Positions 34,044 through 43,351 of a stretch of DNA of 64,000 nt are shown piece after piece. The position numbers and the translations under genes were made by a program. The DNA comes from Aquabacterium parvum (GTDB lineage: Bacteria; Pseudomonadota; Gammaproteobacteria; Burkholderiales; Burkholderiaceae_C), in the NCBI RefSeq assembly GCF_001447195.1, contig NZ_LFRI01000341.1, forward strand, positions 124,001-188,000, given 5' to 3'. The notes under the pieces are model-generated. The model ran no database searches. It was not told the origin of the DNA and saw only the letters and a program-made list of their open reading frames with translations. Position 1 is the first letter of the stretch. Each line of letters begins with the position of its first letter.

Positions 34044-34121
34044 TCGCCTGCGGCGCAAACGCCCTGCCGCTGAATCAGGCATGACTTGAGCCACCTCGCG
34101 CGCAAACCGCCCGGCATTGGG

Positions 34122-34134
34122 TAGCATGTCGCCC
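34122..34134 (+). promoter_or_regulatory. -10 box directly before ubiG
   Basis: TAGCAT (34122-34127) is followed by seven bases and ATG at 34135. Spacing and the GCCC before the ATG match the layout at 9481. It favours the ATG at 34135 over the in-frame ATG at 34126, which would lie inside the -10 box. Confidence 0.4.
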
Positions 34135-34842
34135 ATGATCAACGCCGACCCCCAAGAACTCGCGAAGTTTTCCGACCTGGCCCACAAGTGGTGGGATCCG
34201 GAGAGCGAATTCCGTCCCCTGCACCAGATCAACCCCCTGCGCCTGGACTGGATCGACCAGTTCGCGGCCATCTCGGGCAAGAACGTGGTCGACGTGGGCT
34301 GCGGTGGTGGCATCCTGGCTGAATCCATGGCTCGCCGTGGTGCCAACGTGCTCGGCGTGGACCTGGCCGACAAGCCCCTGAAGGTGGCCCAGCTGCACGC
34401 CATGGAAGGCGGCGTCGCCAACCTCGACTACCGCAGCATCGCCGCCGAAGACCTGGCCGCCGAGCAACCCGCCGCCTTCGACGTCGTCACCTGCATGGAG
34501 ATGCTCGAGCACGTGCCCGACCCGTCGTCCATCATCCGTGCCTGCGCCGGCATGGCCCGCCCAGGCGGCTGGGTGTTCTTCTCGACGCTCAACCGCAACC
34601 CCAAGTCCTTCCTGTTCGCCATCGTGGGCGCCGAGTACGTGCTCAAGCTGCTGCCCCAAGGCACGCATGAATTCTCGCGCTTCATCCGCCCGGCCGAGCT
34701 GGCCCGCTGGATCCGCGAAGCCGGCCTGGAGCTGGTGCAGTTCAAGGGCCTGGAATACAACCCCATCACCCGCCGCTACTGGCTCTCGGGCGACACCAGC
34801 GTCAACTACATGGTGGCTTGCCGCAAGCCCCTGCAAGGCTGA
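34135..34842 (+). CDS. ubiG: Ubiquinone biosynthesis O-methyltransferase
   Basis: A 235-residue class I methyltransferase that carries out both O-methylations of the ubiquinone ring with S-adenosylmethionine. The opening [20 protein letters not shown] and the following [13 protein letters not shown] are typical of UbiG. The SAM site is [35 protein letters not shown] is the conserved C-terminal block. Start choice is discussed with the promoter; ATG at 34126 would add three residues. gph follows two bases after the stop, a classic proteobacterial pairing. Confidence 0.95.
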   Translation: MINADPQELAKFSDLAHKWWDPESEFRPLHQINPLRLDWIDQFAAISGKNVVDVGCGGGILAESMARRGANVLGVDLADKPLKVAQLHAMEGGVANLDYRSIAAEDLAAEQPAAFDVVTCMEMLEHVPDPSSIIRACAGMARPGGWVFFSTLNRNPKSFLFAIVGAEYVLKLLPQGTHEFSRFIRPAELARWIREAGLELVQFKGLEYNPITRRYWLSGDTSVNYMVACRKPLQG

Positions 34843-34844
34843 GC

Positions 34845-35528
34845 ATGGCACTGACCGGCTCCATCGCCTGGCCGCACCCCGCCACCGCCGTCCTGTTTGA
34901 CCTCGACGGCACCCTGGCCGACACGGCAGGCGACCTGGGTGGCGCACTCAACCGCTTGCGTCTGGACCGCGGGCTCGCACCACTGCCGCTGGACATGCTG
35001 CGCCCCTACGCCTCGGCGGGAGCACGCGGCCTGATCGGTGTGGGCCTGGACATCCACCCCGGCCACCCCGAGTTCGACGCCCTGCGCACGGCCTTCCTGG
35101 CGCACTACGACCAATGCCTGGCAGAGACCACCGCTTTGTTCGACGGCGTGTCCGCCATGCTCGATGAAATCGAGGCCCGTGGCCTCAAGTGGGGCGTGGT
35201 GACCAACAAGCCGCACCGTTTCACCGTGCCCGTGCTGCGCGCATTGGGCCTGCTTGAGCGGTCTGGCACCAACATCAGCGGCGACACCACCGCCCACCCG
35301 AAGCCACACCCCCTGCCGCTGCTCACCGCTGCGCAGGAGCTGGGCGTGGAAGCGTCTTCCGTGCTGTACGTGGGCGATGACCTGCGTGACATCCAGGCCG
35401 CGCAAGCCGCCGGCATGCCCAGTGCAGCGGCCAACTGGGGCTACATCGGGCACAACGGCGAGGTGGGCAGCTGGGGGGCGGATGTGATCGCGGATCACCC
35501 GCTGGACTTGTTGCTGACGCTTGCTTGA
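34845..35528 (+). CDS. gph: Phosphoglycolate phosphatase
   Basis: A 227-residue HAD hydrolase. Motif I is VLFDLDGTLADT with the Asp nucleophile, motif II is VVTNKP, and motif IV is LYVGDDLRDIQAA. It dephosphorylates 2-phosphoglycolate and follows ubiG, which is how Gph is usually encoded in betaproteobacteria. The cap domain lies at about residues 30-100. A strong terminator follows. HAD enzymes are hard to tell apart by sequence, so the substrate rests mainly on gene context. Confidence 0.85.
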   Translation: MALTGSIAWPHPATAVLFDLDGTLADTAGDLGGALNRLRLDRGLAPLPLDMLRPYASAGARGLIGVGLDIHPGHPEFDALRTAFLAHYDQCLAETTALFDGVSAMLDEIEARGLKWGVVTNKPHRFTVPVLRALGLLERSGTNISGDTTAHPKPHPLPLLTAAQELGVEASSVLYVGDDLRDIQAAQAAGMPSAAANWGYIGHNGEVGSWGADVIADHPLDLLLTLA

Positions 35529-35573
35529 TCGAACGCCAAAGGCGGAGCACCGGGGCTCATTGCCCCGCCAAAC

Positions 35574-35602
35574 AAAATGGCCACCCAAGGGTGGCCATTT
35601 TT
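35574..35602. terminator. Bidirectional intrinsic terminator between gph and manC
   Basis: AAATGGCCACCC and GGGTGGCCATTT form a perfect 12-bp stem with a two-base apex, with TTTTT after it on the plus strand and TTTTGTTT on the minus strand. It ends ubiG-gph and the converging polysaccharide operon. Confidence 0.9.
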
Positions 35603-35644
35603 GTTGCCTCCGGGCATGCAGCCCCAAAGGTCAGCGCGTCAACA

Positions 35645-37108
35645 TCAAGCTGACCGGCCATAGTTGTCCTGGAAGCGAACGATGTCGTCCTCCCCCAGGT
35701 AACTGCCCGACTGCACTTCGATGATCTCCAGCGGGATCGCACCCGGGTTCACCAGGCGGTGCACCGTGCCCAGCGGGATGTAGGTCGACTGGTTTTCACT
35801 CAGCATCAGCACCTGGTCGCCATTGGTGACCTCGGCCGTGCCGCTGACCACGATCCAGTGCTCGGCACGGTGGTGGTGCATCTGCAGGCTCAAGGAAGCC
35901 TTGGGCTTGACCATGATGCGCTTGACCTGAAAGCGCGGCCCCATGTCGATCGAGTCGTACCAGCCCCAGGGGCGGTGCACACGGCGGTGCAGGCTGCCCT
36001 CGGTGCGCGAAGCCTTGTCCAGGCTGGCCACGATCTTCTTGACGTCCTGGCTGCGACTGCGATCGGCCACCAGCACGGCGTCCGGCGTCTCCACCACCAC
36101 CACGTTGTCCAGGCCCACGGCAGCCACCAGGCGGCTGTTGGCATGAACCAGGGTGTTGCGGCTGTCTTCGATCAGGGCGTCGCCTTGGCAAGCGTTGCCA
36201 GCGGCGTCGTGCTCGCTGACCTGCCAGACGGCGTCCCACGCGCCCAGGTCAGACCAGCCCGCATCCAGCGGCACCATGCGCACCTTGAAGCCGGCATCCG
36301 GCTTGGCCGGGCACTGCTCCATCACTGCATAGTCCACCGACTCGGAAGGCACTGCCTTGAACTCTTCTTTGCCAGGGCGCACGAACTGCGCGTCCGTGGT
36401 GCGAACGGCAAACGATGCTTTCGTGGCCTCGGCGATGTCCGGGCGGAAGTGGCCGAGCGCGGCCAGCCATCGCGAAGCGCGCATCACGAACATGCCGCTG
36501 TTCCAGAAGTAGCCGCCGTCAGCCAGGTAGGCCTGCGCTTTTTCCAGGTTGGGTTTTTCAACGAAGGCGGCCACGTCGCGGACACCTTGGGCATCGGCAC
36601 CCGAGGTGCGGATGTAGCCAAAGCCTGTTTCGGGCTTGTCCGGCGTGATGCCCAGGATGACGATGTCGCCCAGGGCTGCAGCCGAAACCGCCTTGCGCAG
36701 CGCCGCCGTGTAAGCCGCAGCATCAACCACCGTCTGGTCGGCCGGGGTGACCACCAGGATCGGGTCTGCGCCATCGGCCGTGGCCTGCAACGCCGCCAGG
36801 GTCACCGCCGGAGCGGTGTTGCGGCCCGCAGGCTCCAGCAACAGGGACGCCGGCTCACCCTTGACCTCACGCAGTTGATCGAGCACCAGGAAGCGATGCT
36901 CCTCGTTGCCGACGATGCAGGGCCTGCCCACCTCGACACCCTCGCCTGCCAAGGCCTGCAGGCGCAGGTGGGCTTGCTGGAACAGGCTCTGGTTGCCCGA
37001 CAAGATGAGGAACTGCTTGGGATACAGGGCGCGCGAGAGCGGCCACAGGCGGGTGCCGGAGCCACCGGCCATGATCACCGGCAAGACGGACAAAGCGGAC
37101 TGGGTCAT
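35645..37108 (-). CDS. manC: Mannose-1-phosphate guanylyltransferase / mannose-6-phosphate isomerase
   Basis: A 487-residue bifunctional enzyme (type II PMI-GMP). The N-terminal nucleotidyltransferase has GGSGTRLWPLSR and FVEKP. The C-terminal cupin (about 365-487) has HHHRAEHWIVVSGTAEV with the metal-binding residues and the ENQSTYIPLG block. It makes mannose-1-phosphate into GDP-mannose and isomerises fructose-6-phosphate to mannose-6-phosphate. It is the last gene of the polysaccharide operon, starting five bases after the galE stop with GAGG as ribosome site. GDP-mannose suggests the polymer contains mannose, fucose or rhamnose derived from it. Confidence 0.93.
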   Translation of the reverse strand: MTQSALSVLPVIMAGGSGTRLWPLSRALYPKQFLILSGNQSLFQQAHLRLQALAGEGVEVGRPCIVGNEEHRFLVLDQLREVKGEPASLLLEPAGRNTAPAVTLAALQATADGADPILVVTPADQTVVDAAAYTAALRKAVSAAALGDIVILGITPDKPETGFGYIRTSGADAQGVRDVAAFVEKPNLEKAQAYLADGGYFWNSGMFVMRASRWLAALGHFRPDIAEATKASFAVRTTDAQFVRPGKEEFKAVPSESVDYAVMEQCPAKPDAGFKVRMVPLDAGWSDLGAWDAVWQVSEHDAAGNACQGDALIEDSRNTLVHANSRLVAAVGLDNVVVVETPDAVLVADRSRSQDVKKIVASLDKASRTEGSLHRRVHRPWGWYDSIDMGPRFQVKRIMVKPKASLSLQMHHHRAEHWIVVSGTAEVTNGDQVLMLSENQSTYIPLGTVHRLVNPGAIPLEIIEVQSGSYLGEDDIVRFQDNYGRSA

Positions 37109-37113
37109 GATCC

Positions 37114-38145
37114 TCAACCTTCGAAACCTTGTGGATTGGTGGACTGCCATCTCCAGGAGTCCACGCACATTTCTTTCAAGCCCCGGCTGGCCTTCCAGCC
37201 CATGAGGCGCTCGGCCAGAGTGGGGTCGGCATAACAAGCCGCGACGTCGCCCGGGCGACGCGGCGCGAACACCACGGGCACCTCGCGGTCAGCGGCTTCG
37301 CCATAGGCTCGCGCGAGCTCCAGCACGCTGTAGCCCCGGCCCGTGCCGAGGTTGACCGTGAGCGATTGCCCCTTGTCGGCCAGGTACTTCAGTGCCGAGA
37401 CGTGACCTTCAGCCAGGTCCATGACATGGATGTAGTCGCGCACCCCCGTGCCATCCGGCGTGTCGTAGTCGTTGCCGAACACATTGAGGTGCGGACGCTT
37501 GCCGACCGCGACCTGCGCCACATAAGGCATGAGGTTGTTGGGGATGCCTCGGGGGTCTTCGCCGATCAAGCCACTTTCGTGAGCGCCCACCGGGTTGAAA
37601 TAGCGCAGGTAAGCGATGCGCCAGTTGGGGTCGCACGCCTCCAGGCCACGCAGCAGTTCTTCGCCCACCAGCTTGGTTTGCCCGTACGGGTTGGTCGAGC
37701 GCAAGGCCGAGTCTTCTGTGATGGGCAAGCGATCGGGTTGGCCATAGACCGTTGCCGACGAGCTGAACACCAACTGGTTGACGCCATGGCGTTTCATGGC
37801 CTGGCACACCGACAGCAAGCCGCCCAGGTTGTTCTCGAAGTAATCGAGCGGACGCTCGACCGACTCGCCCACGGCCTTGAGCGCCGCGAAATGAACCACC
37901 GCTTCGATGCCCCCGAAGCGCTCGCGTCCGATGTCGAAGCAACGGTCCATCACGGTGGCATCGCGCACATCACCTTGAACGAAAACGGGCTCTTCACCGA
38001 TCAGGGTGCGCAGGCGATCCAACACCCGGGGCGAGCTGTTGACGTGGCTGTCGACGCCCACAACCTGGTAGCCAGCCTGGCGGGCCACCACCCACATGTG
38101 GGACGCGATGTACCCGGAAGCTCCGGTAAGAAGGATGCAAGGCAT
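37114..38145 (-). CDS. galE: UDP-glucose 4-epimerase
   Basis: A 343-residue extended SDR. The NAD motif is LLTGASGYIASH, slightly unlike the usual GGxGYIGSH because Ala replaces Gly in GYIAS. Catalytic residues are the Ser of SSSATVYG and the Tyr-Lys of YGQTK. The sugar-binding segments YFNPVGAHESGLIGEDP and YADPTLAERLMGWKA fit GalE. It interconverts UDP-glucose and UDP-galactose, supplying galactose for the polymer. It starts 18 bases after the EpsL-like gene and is followed by manC. Confidence 0.93.
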   Translation of the reverse strand: MPCILLTGASGYIASHMWVVARQAGYQVVGVDSHVNSSPRVLDRLRTLIGEEPVFVQGDVRDATVMDRCFDIGRERFGGIEAVVHFAALKAVGESVERPLDYFENNLGGLLSVCQAMKRHGVNQLVFSSSATVYGQPDRLPITEDSALRSTNPYGQTKLVGEELLRGLEACDPNWRIAYLRYFNPVGAHESGLIGEDPRGIPNNLMPYVAQVAVGKRPHLNVFGNDYDTPDGTGVRDYIHVMDLAEGHVSALKYLADKGQSLTVNLGTGRGYSVLELARAYGEAADREVPVVFAPRRPGDVAACYADPTLAERLMGWKASRGLKEMCVDSWRWQSTNPQGFEG

Positions 38146-38163
38146 GTCAGTCGCTGAGAGATG

Positions 38164-39429
38164 TCAATCCAGGGTGAGGCTGGCCGAGCAGCTGGTCGAG
38201 TGGCCGTCGTACTCGTTGCGGCCGATGCCGCGCGTCTGGTTGTACTTGGCCAGGTTGCAACTCAGCTCAACCGAGCGCATCAGCTGGTACTGCACGTCCA
38301 GGGAGTAGGTGTCCCGGTGGCTGTCGGTGCTGTCTTCGCTGTTGAGAAAAGCCAGTTGAGCCGGGCTGTAGTTCACCGTGCGAGAGCTGTCGTACATGTT
38401 GCGGGTGTAGTTGGCACCCACCTTGATCTTGGCTGTCGCCTGCCAGTTGGCACCAAGCGCCACCGAGTTGGTGATGTAGTCGGTCGTGATCGATGCCAGC
38501 CCGCCTGCGCCACCGTTCGCTCGGTCCGAGCTGGTGCGGCGGCTCAAGTTGGCCGAATAGCTCACGGAGCCACGGGGCGTGAACACCCAGCCCAGCGAGC
38601 CCGTGGTCGAGCCCTTGCTGGTCGATTGCCCATTGGCATCGGTGTACTTGGTGTCTCGCAGGGACAGCAAGGCATTGAGCGAGCTCAGCCCGCTGACCCG
38701 CCAATCGGTCGTGAAGTCCAGGTTGCTGTCTTCGACCGTCTTGCTGGTGGTGCGATTGGGGTACTCGGTTTTCACGAAACGAGGGCCGACGCCAAAACGC
38801 AGCAGGTCACTGGGGCTGTAGTAAACCCGCAAGCTTTGCGAAGTCTGATCGGCATTCTGATCACGCTGCGCAGAATAGGTCAGGTCGTTCTTGTCCAGTT
38901 TGCCCACCACAGACCACAGGCCGGACTTGCCGTACTGAACGCTCAAGTTGGTGTCGCGGTAGCGACGGATGTTGCGAACAACCTGGCTCTGAACGGTATT
39001 GCCTACGATGGCGTTGTCCTGAAGGGAGTTGAGGTTCTCGTCGTATTGACCACCCAGCGTGACCAGCCAGTTGCTCATGAACTCCGAGGAGACCGTGCCG
39101 TTCAGGTTCTTGCCGTCGTTGTCGAGCAACTCCGCAAAACGGTTGTACTGGTTCTTCGTGAGACGGCCGTACAACAAATAGGTCTGACGCCCGTAAGACT
39201 TGTTCAGCCCCGCCGCCAATGCCGCAGCCCGAACGGTGTCGCTTTGCCGCTCAGGGGTGCGTGCGAGGTTCGAGTCATGCATCAGGGTCAAGGACGTCGT
39301 CAGGAAGAGCGGCAAATCTTCATCTGACTGAGCCAAGCACGAACCGCACCAGCCCATCCAGAGCGCAGCCGAAGCGGCGGTCAACAGGGCTGGGAAACGG
39401 CGGGCGGGGATGAGGGCTGACACCTTCAC
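38164..39429 (-). CDS. EpsL-like outer-membrane beta-barrel protein
   Basis: A 421-residue protein with a signal peptide (hydrophobic segment about 13-33, cleavage near LAQ). The mature chain is a series of alternating strands with Tyr, Asn and Thr girdles and no helices, as in an outer-membrane barrel. The beginning LFLTTSLTLMHDSNLAR matches the EpsL family of polysaccharide-export barrels found with exosortase-linked EPS genes in betaproteobacteria. Position between the glycosyl-phosphate transferase and galE supports polymer export. AAAGAGG five to six bases before the GTG at 39429 decides the start. The C-terminus ends in Leu-Asp, not the usual Phe. Confidence 0.75.
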   Translation of the reverse strand: MKVSALIPARRFPALLTAASAALWMGWCGSCLAQSDEDLPLFLTTSLTLMHDSNLARTPERQSDTVRAAALAAGLNKSYGRQTYLLYGRLTKNQYNRFAELLDNDGKNLNGTVSSEFMSNWLVTLGGQYDENLNSLQDNAIVGNTVQSQVVRNIRRYRDTNLSVQYGKSGLWSVVGKLDKNDLTYSAQRDQNADQTSQSLRVYYSPSDLLRFGVGPRFVKTEYPNRTTSKTVEDSNLDFTTDWRVSGLSSLNALLSLRDTKYTDANGQSTSKGSTTGSLGWVFTPRGSVSYSANLSRRTSSDRANGGAGGLASITTDYITNSVALGANWQATAKIKVGANYTRNMYDSSRTVNYSPAQLAFLNSEDSTDSHRDTYSLDVQYQLMRSVELSCNLAKYNQTRGIGRNEYDGHSTSCSASLTLD

Positions 39430-39453
39430 GATCACCTCTTTCGATGAGCTTGT

Positions 39454-40848
39454 TCAGTAAGCGTTGCGGTCGAACAGCATCAGCCGGATCGTCCGGATGA
39501 TGATCTGCATGTCCAGGCCCAACGACCAATTGCGCAGGTACTCCAGGTCGTACTCGACCCGCGCCTGCATCTTGTCAATGGTTTCTGTCTCTCCACGGAA
39601 GCCGTGCACCTGGGCCCAGCCCGTGATGCCCGGGCGCACCTTGTGGCGCACCATGTAGGCCTTGATCAGGCGCCGGTACTCTTCGTTGTGGGCCACGGCA
39701 TGGGGGCGCGGCCCCACGATGCTCATGCGGCCTTGCAGCACGTTGATGAACTGCGGCAATTCATCGAGCGAGGTTTTGCGGATGAAGGCACCAAAAGGGG
39801 TGATCCGCGAATCGCCCTTGGTGGCCTGACGCACCACGGCGCCGTTGTCCTGGGTGCGCATCGAGCGGAACTTGTAGACGATGATTTCTTCGCCATCGAG
39901 TCCGTTGCGACGTTGCTTGAAAATCACCGGCCCGGGCGACGAGAGCTTCACGCCGATCGCGACGCCGGCCAACAAGGGCGAGATCAGCACCAGGATGATG
40001 CTGGCCAGGATGACGTCCGAGACGCGCTTGACGAGGTCGTTCGTGCCCGTGAAAGGCGTCTCGCAAATGCCCACAACCGGCACGCCGTTCATGTCCTGCA
40101 AGCGACCCTGGATGATGCTGATGCCGAACACATCCGGCACGAAGTACAGCGATGCCGTCGTTCCCTGCAGCGCCTCCATCAACTCCACAAGGCGGGGTTG
40201 CGAGCCCAGCGGCAAGGTGATGTAGACCTCGTGCACGCCATGGGCGTAGACGTAATTGGCGACGTCGCGAAGACCGCCCAGGCGCATGCTTCGCGCTTCC
40301 GGCAGGACGCGGCTGTCGATGCGGTCGTCGAAGTAGCCGATGAACTCGGTGCTCTGATCGAACCCGCTCTGGATGGCTCGCGCCATTTTGCCACCCAGGG
40401 GCCCGGCGCCCACCACGATGGCGCGTCGGCGAGCGCCCGGCTGGGAACGACGATGGCGCAGCACCACCTTGCCCGCCAGGACCGCGAACCACTGGACGAT
40501 GGGGGTCACCGCCGCCCAGGCCATCATGGCGTTGAAGTCGAAAAACATCAGGCTGTTGGTGGCGTAGCCACACAGCCACAGGATGGCGAGCATGGACACC
40601 CAGGAGCCCAGGATGTCGATCAGCGCCTCGAGTTTGGAGACGATGAAGCGATTGCGCCCCGGAAAGGTGAGCGCAAAAACCAGCAGGCACAGGGCCATGC
40701 CGGCACGCCCCATGGGCTCACCCGCCCAGGCCATGGCGCCAGCCAGCGTCAGCACCGTGATGAACGGCTCCAGGAACGCCGCCACGAAGGATGTGACCGA
40801 CTGTGGCGCGTTGAAGAACGTGCGGTTGTAGTTGCGGTTGTTGAACAT
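39454..40848 (-). CDS. Undecaprenyl-phosphate glucose phosphotransferase (WcaJ-like)
   Basis: A 464-residue polyprenyl-phosphate hexose-1-phosphate transferase that loads the first sugar on the lipid carrier. Four N-terminal helices (about 15-130) precede a Rossmann-like CoA-binding-type domain (VVGAGPLGGKMARAI, about 145-260). The catalytic C-terminal part has a membrane helix (about 285-305), PVIFKQRRNGLDGEEI, KFRSM, KTSLDELPQ and GPRP. It opens the EPS operon; epsL-like, galE and manC follow with gaps of 5-24 bases. The frame stays open to 41046, but MFNNRNYNRTF at 40848 fits the family start. Confidence 0.9.
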   Translation of the reverse strand: MFNNRNYNRTFFNAPQSVTSFVAAFLEPFITVLTLAGAMAWAGEPMGRAGMALCLLVFALTFPGRNRFIVSKLEALIDILGSWVSMLAILWLCGYATNSLMFFDFNAMMAWAAVTPIVQWFAVLAGKVVLRHRRSQPGARRRAIVVGAGPLGGKMARAIQSGFDQSTEFIGYFDDRIDSRVLPEARSMRLGGLRDVANYVYAHGVHEVYITLPLGSQPRLVELMEALQGTTASLYFVPDVFGISIIQGRLQDMNGVPVVGICETPFTGTNDLVKRVSDVILASIILVLISPLLAGVAIGVKLSSPGPVIFKQRRNGLDGEEIIVYKFRSMRTQDNGAVVRQATKGDSRITPFGAFIRKTSLDELPQFINVLQGRMSIVGPRPHAVAHNEEYRRLIKAYMVRHKVRPGITGWAQVHGFRGETETIDKMQARVEYDLEYLRNWSLGLDMQIIIRTIRLMLFDRNAY

Positions 40849-40979
40849 GAAAAACCCGGGAGGCACGACCGGACCCAGCGGGTGAGCGAGACATGCAGCG
40901 GGCGCTCCACCAGCCACCCGACCAACCTCGTCCCGGCCAGTGCAGGACAGGCCGACGGCGCAGGCATGCCCGCACCATC

Positions 40980-41001
40980 TTGATCGGGCATTGTGGATCA
41001 A
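40980..41001. promoter_or_regulatory. Inverted repeat in the eps/ubiJ divergent region
   Basis: TTGATC-N10-GATCAA, perfect six-base arms, lies 132 bases before the start of the polysaccharide operon and about 80 before ubiJ. It is a candidate operator for the operon. The rest of the 233-base gap shows only the ubiJ -10 box. Confidence 0.4.
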
Positions 41002-41069
41002 AATGGATGACAGAAATCCCATCGACTTCCCCCGCCCCCCTGGCATGCAGGGGTGTGTCGGGCGCCCCC

Positions 41070-41081
41070 TACAATCCCGTC
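41070..41081 (+). promoter_or_regulatory. -10 box directly before ubiJ
   Basis: TACAAT (41070-41075), a near-consensus -10, is six bases from the ATG at 41082, so the mRNA would begin at the start codon or within a base or two. No -35 of quality is seen. Confidence 0.5.
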
Positions 41082-41645
41082 ATGCTCCCTTCCCCGATTC
41101 AGTGGCTGGCTCCAGCTGTGCTGGCCCGCCTCGTCCTCTTGCTCAACCACGTGGTCGCCAGCGAGCCCCAGGCGTCGGCCCGTCTCAAGCCTCACGCGGG
41201 TCGCGTGATCGACATCCGCTGGGCCACAGGCACCGCGGGCGTCTTGCCCGCTTTCCTCGGCCAGGTGCTCAAGGGTGAAGCCAAGCTGCCGCCCATCCGC
41301 TTGCTGATCACCCCGGCCGGGCTGTTCGAAGCCGTCGCGGAAAACACCCCCGCTTCTGCGCTCACACCCGCGTCACCGCAGGGCCTGACGCTCACGGTTC
41401 AACTTGGCGACCCGATCGACCTGCTCAAGCGCGCTACCCGTGGCGAGCGCCCCGAGGTCAACATCGAGGGCGACGCCAACCTGGCCGAAGTGGCCTCCTG
41501 GATGATGAAAAACCTGCGCTGGGACATCCAGGACGACGTCGCTCGTTTCCTGGGCAACACCCCGGCGGAAGCGCTGCGCAAGGTCGGGGAAGGCATCCGT
41601 GAAGCCCTGCAGCGTTGGCGCCCAGGCAACGGCTCCCCCCGCTGA
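41082..41645 (+). CDS. ubiJ: UbiJ, ubiquinone biosynthesis accessory factor (SCP2 domain)
   Basis: A 187-residue protein with an SCP2-like lipid-binding domain (about 25-110) and a C-terminal helical region (VASWMMKNLRWDIQDDVARFLG) typical of UbiJ. UbiJ helps hold ubiquinone intermediates in the Ubi complex. The gene lies 17 bases before ubiB, the standard arrangement in proteobacteria; ubiE, which is often upstream, is absent, replaced by the divergent EPS operon. The start is set by the -10 box ending six bases before it. Confidence 0.85.
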   Translation: MLPSPIQWLAPAVLARLVLLLNHVVASEPQASARLKPHAGRVIDIRWATGTAGVLPAFLGQVLKGEAKLPPIRLLITPAGLFEAVAENTPASALTPASPQGLTLTVQLGDPIDLLKRATRGERPEVNIEGDANLAEVASWMMKNLRWDIQDDVARFLGNTPAEALRKVGEGIREALQRWRPGNGSPR

Positions 41646-41662
41646 AGCCATCTGTTTGAGCG

Positions 41663-43225
41663 ATGCGCAGCCTCTTTCGCCCGGCCTACATCGGCCTGAT
41701 CTCACTCACACACGGGCTGGACATCCTGCTGCTGGGCAGCATCCGCCACAAAGGCCTGAACCGCCTGGCCAAATTGCTGAGCCTGGGCCGGCGGCTCGAA
41801 GGCACGCGCGGGGAGCGGCTGCGCCTGGCGCTTGAAAAGCTCGGCCCCATCTTCGTCAAATTTGGCCAGATGCTGTCCACCCGGCGCGACCTGCTGCCGC
41901 CCGACGTGGCCGACGAGCTCGCCAAGCTGCAAGACCGGGTGCCCCCGTTCTCCAGCGCCGAATCCGCTCGCCTGGTTGAAAAGGCGCTGGGCAAGCCCCT
42001 GTCGGCGGTGTTCCGCCAGTTCGACGCCGATCCGATCGCCAGCGCCTCCATCGCCCAGGTGCACTTCGCCGTGCTGCACGATGGCCGCGAAGTGGCCGTC
42101 AAGGTGTTGCGCCCGGGCATGCTCGACATCATCGACGACGACCTGGCCCTGATGCGCACCCTGGCTGGCTGGGTCGAGCGCCTGTGGTCCGACGGCAAGC
42201 GCCTCAAGCCGCGCGAGGTGGTCGCCGAGTTCGACAAATACCTGCACGACGAGCTCGACCTGGTCCGCGAAGCCGCCAACGCCGCTCAGCTGCGCCGCAA
42301 CATGCAGGGGCTCGACCTGGTGCTGGTGCCCGAGATGATCTGGGACTTCTGCACCCCCACCGTGATGGTGATGGAGCGCATGAAGGGCGTGCCGATCAGC
42401 CAGATGGCGCGCCTGCGCGAGGCCGGCGTCGACATCAAGAAGCTGGCCCGCGACGGCGTGACCATCTTCTTCACCCAGGTGTTCCGCGACGGTTTCTTCC
42501 ACGCCGACATGCACCCGGGCAACATCCAGGTCAGCCTGGACGCGCGCAGCTTCGGGCGCTACATCGCCCTGGACTTCGGCATCATCGGCACGCTCACCGA
42601 AGTTGACAAAGATTACCTGGCGCAAAACTTCATCGCCTTTTTCCACCGCGACTACAAGCGCGTGGCCGAGCTGCACATCGAGAGCGGCTGGGTGCCGGCC
42701 AGCACGCGCGTGGACGAGCTCGAAGGTGCCATCCGCACCGTCTGCGAGCCCTATTTCGACCGCCCACTGAAAGAAATTTCCCTGGGTCAGGTGCTGCTGC
42801 GCCTTTTCCAGATTTCCCGGCGCTTCAACGTCGAGATCCAGCCACAGCTGGTGCTGCTGCAAAAGACCCTGCTCAACGTCGAGGGCCTCGGGCGCGAACT
42901 CGACCCCGACCTCGACCTGTGGAGCACGGCCAAGCCCTTCCTGGAGCGCTGGATGCACGAACAGGTGGGCTGGCGCGGCATGGTCTCGCGCCTCAAACGC
43001 GAGGCCCCCCGCTACGCCAAGCTGCTGCCAGAGCTGCCGCGCCTGCTGCACCACCAGCTGGAGCACGGCGATCAGGCCCTGCGCCGCGACATGCACGCCA
43101 TCTTGCTGGAGCAAAGGCGCACCAACCGCATCCTGTCTGCCATGGTGTGGCTGGGTGTCGGTTTCGGCCTGGGGTTGCTGGTGGCACGGCTCGTGCTGGC
43201 CCTGCACGAACACGGGGTGCTGTGA
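41663..43225 (+). CDS. ubiB: UbiB, ubiquinone biosynthesis regulatory kinase-like protein
   Basis: A 520-residue membrane-anchored ADCK/UbiB atypical kinase needed for ubiquinone synthesis. The KFGQ (KxGQ) motif near residue 68, the nucleotide-site Lys in VAVKVLRPG, the catalytic-loop HADMHPGNI and metal-site DFGIIG are intact. Two C-terminal helices (about 480-515) anchor it in the inner membrane. It is co-transcribed with ubiJ. In this family the kinase-like core acts as an ATPase and not as an ordinary protein kinase. Confidence 0.95.
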   Translation: MRSLFRPAYIGLISLTHGLDILLLGSIRHKGLNRLAKLLSLGRRLEGTRGERLRLALEKLGPIFVKFGQMLSTRRDLLPPDVADELAKLQDRVPPFSSAESARLVEKALGKPLSAVFRQFDADPIASASIAQVHFAVLHDGREVAVKVLRPGMLDIIDDDLALMRTLAGWVERLWSDGKRLKPREVVAEFDKYLHDELDLVREAANAAQLRRNMQGLDLVLVPEMIWDFCTPTVMVMERMKGVPISQMARLREAGVDIKKLARDGVTIFFTQVFRDGFFHADMHPGNIQVSLDARSFGRYIALDFGIIGTLTEVDKDYLAQNFIAFFHRDYKRVAELHIESGWVPASTRVDELEGAIRTVCEPYFDRPLKEISLGQVLLRLFQISRRFNVEIQPQLVLLQKTLLNVEGLGRELDPDLDLWSTAKPFLERWMHEQVGWRGMVSRLKREAPRYAKLLPELPRLLHHQLEHGDQALRRDMHAILLEQRRTNRILSAMVWLGVGFGLGLLVARLVLALHEHGVL

Positions 43226-43270
43226 GGCGAAGGCCCCGCCAGCGACTAAACTCCGCCCCCTGATGCCCTG

Positions 43271-43310
43271 CCCGGGTGAGCCCGCAACTCTGCGCTCCCC
43301 GGGTCATTTT
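43271..43310 (+). terminator. Possible terminator or attenuator after ubiB
   Basis: CCCGGG at 43271-43276 can pair with CCCGGG at 43298-43303, followed by TCATTTTTT. Each arm is also self-complementary, so other folds are possible. A TAAACT -10-like box at 43247 would place this structure inside the leader of the SSS transporter mRNA. Confidence 0.4.
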
Positions 43311-43351
43311 TTGCGTTCTTCGGCCTGATTGTTGGAAAGGTGCTGCCGAAC

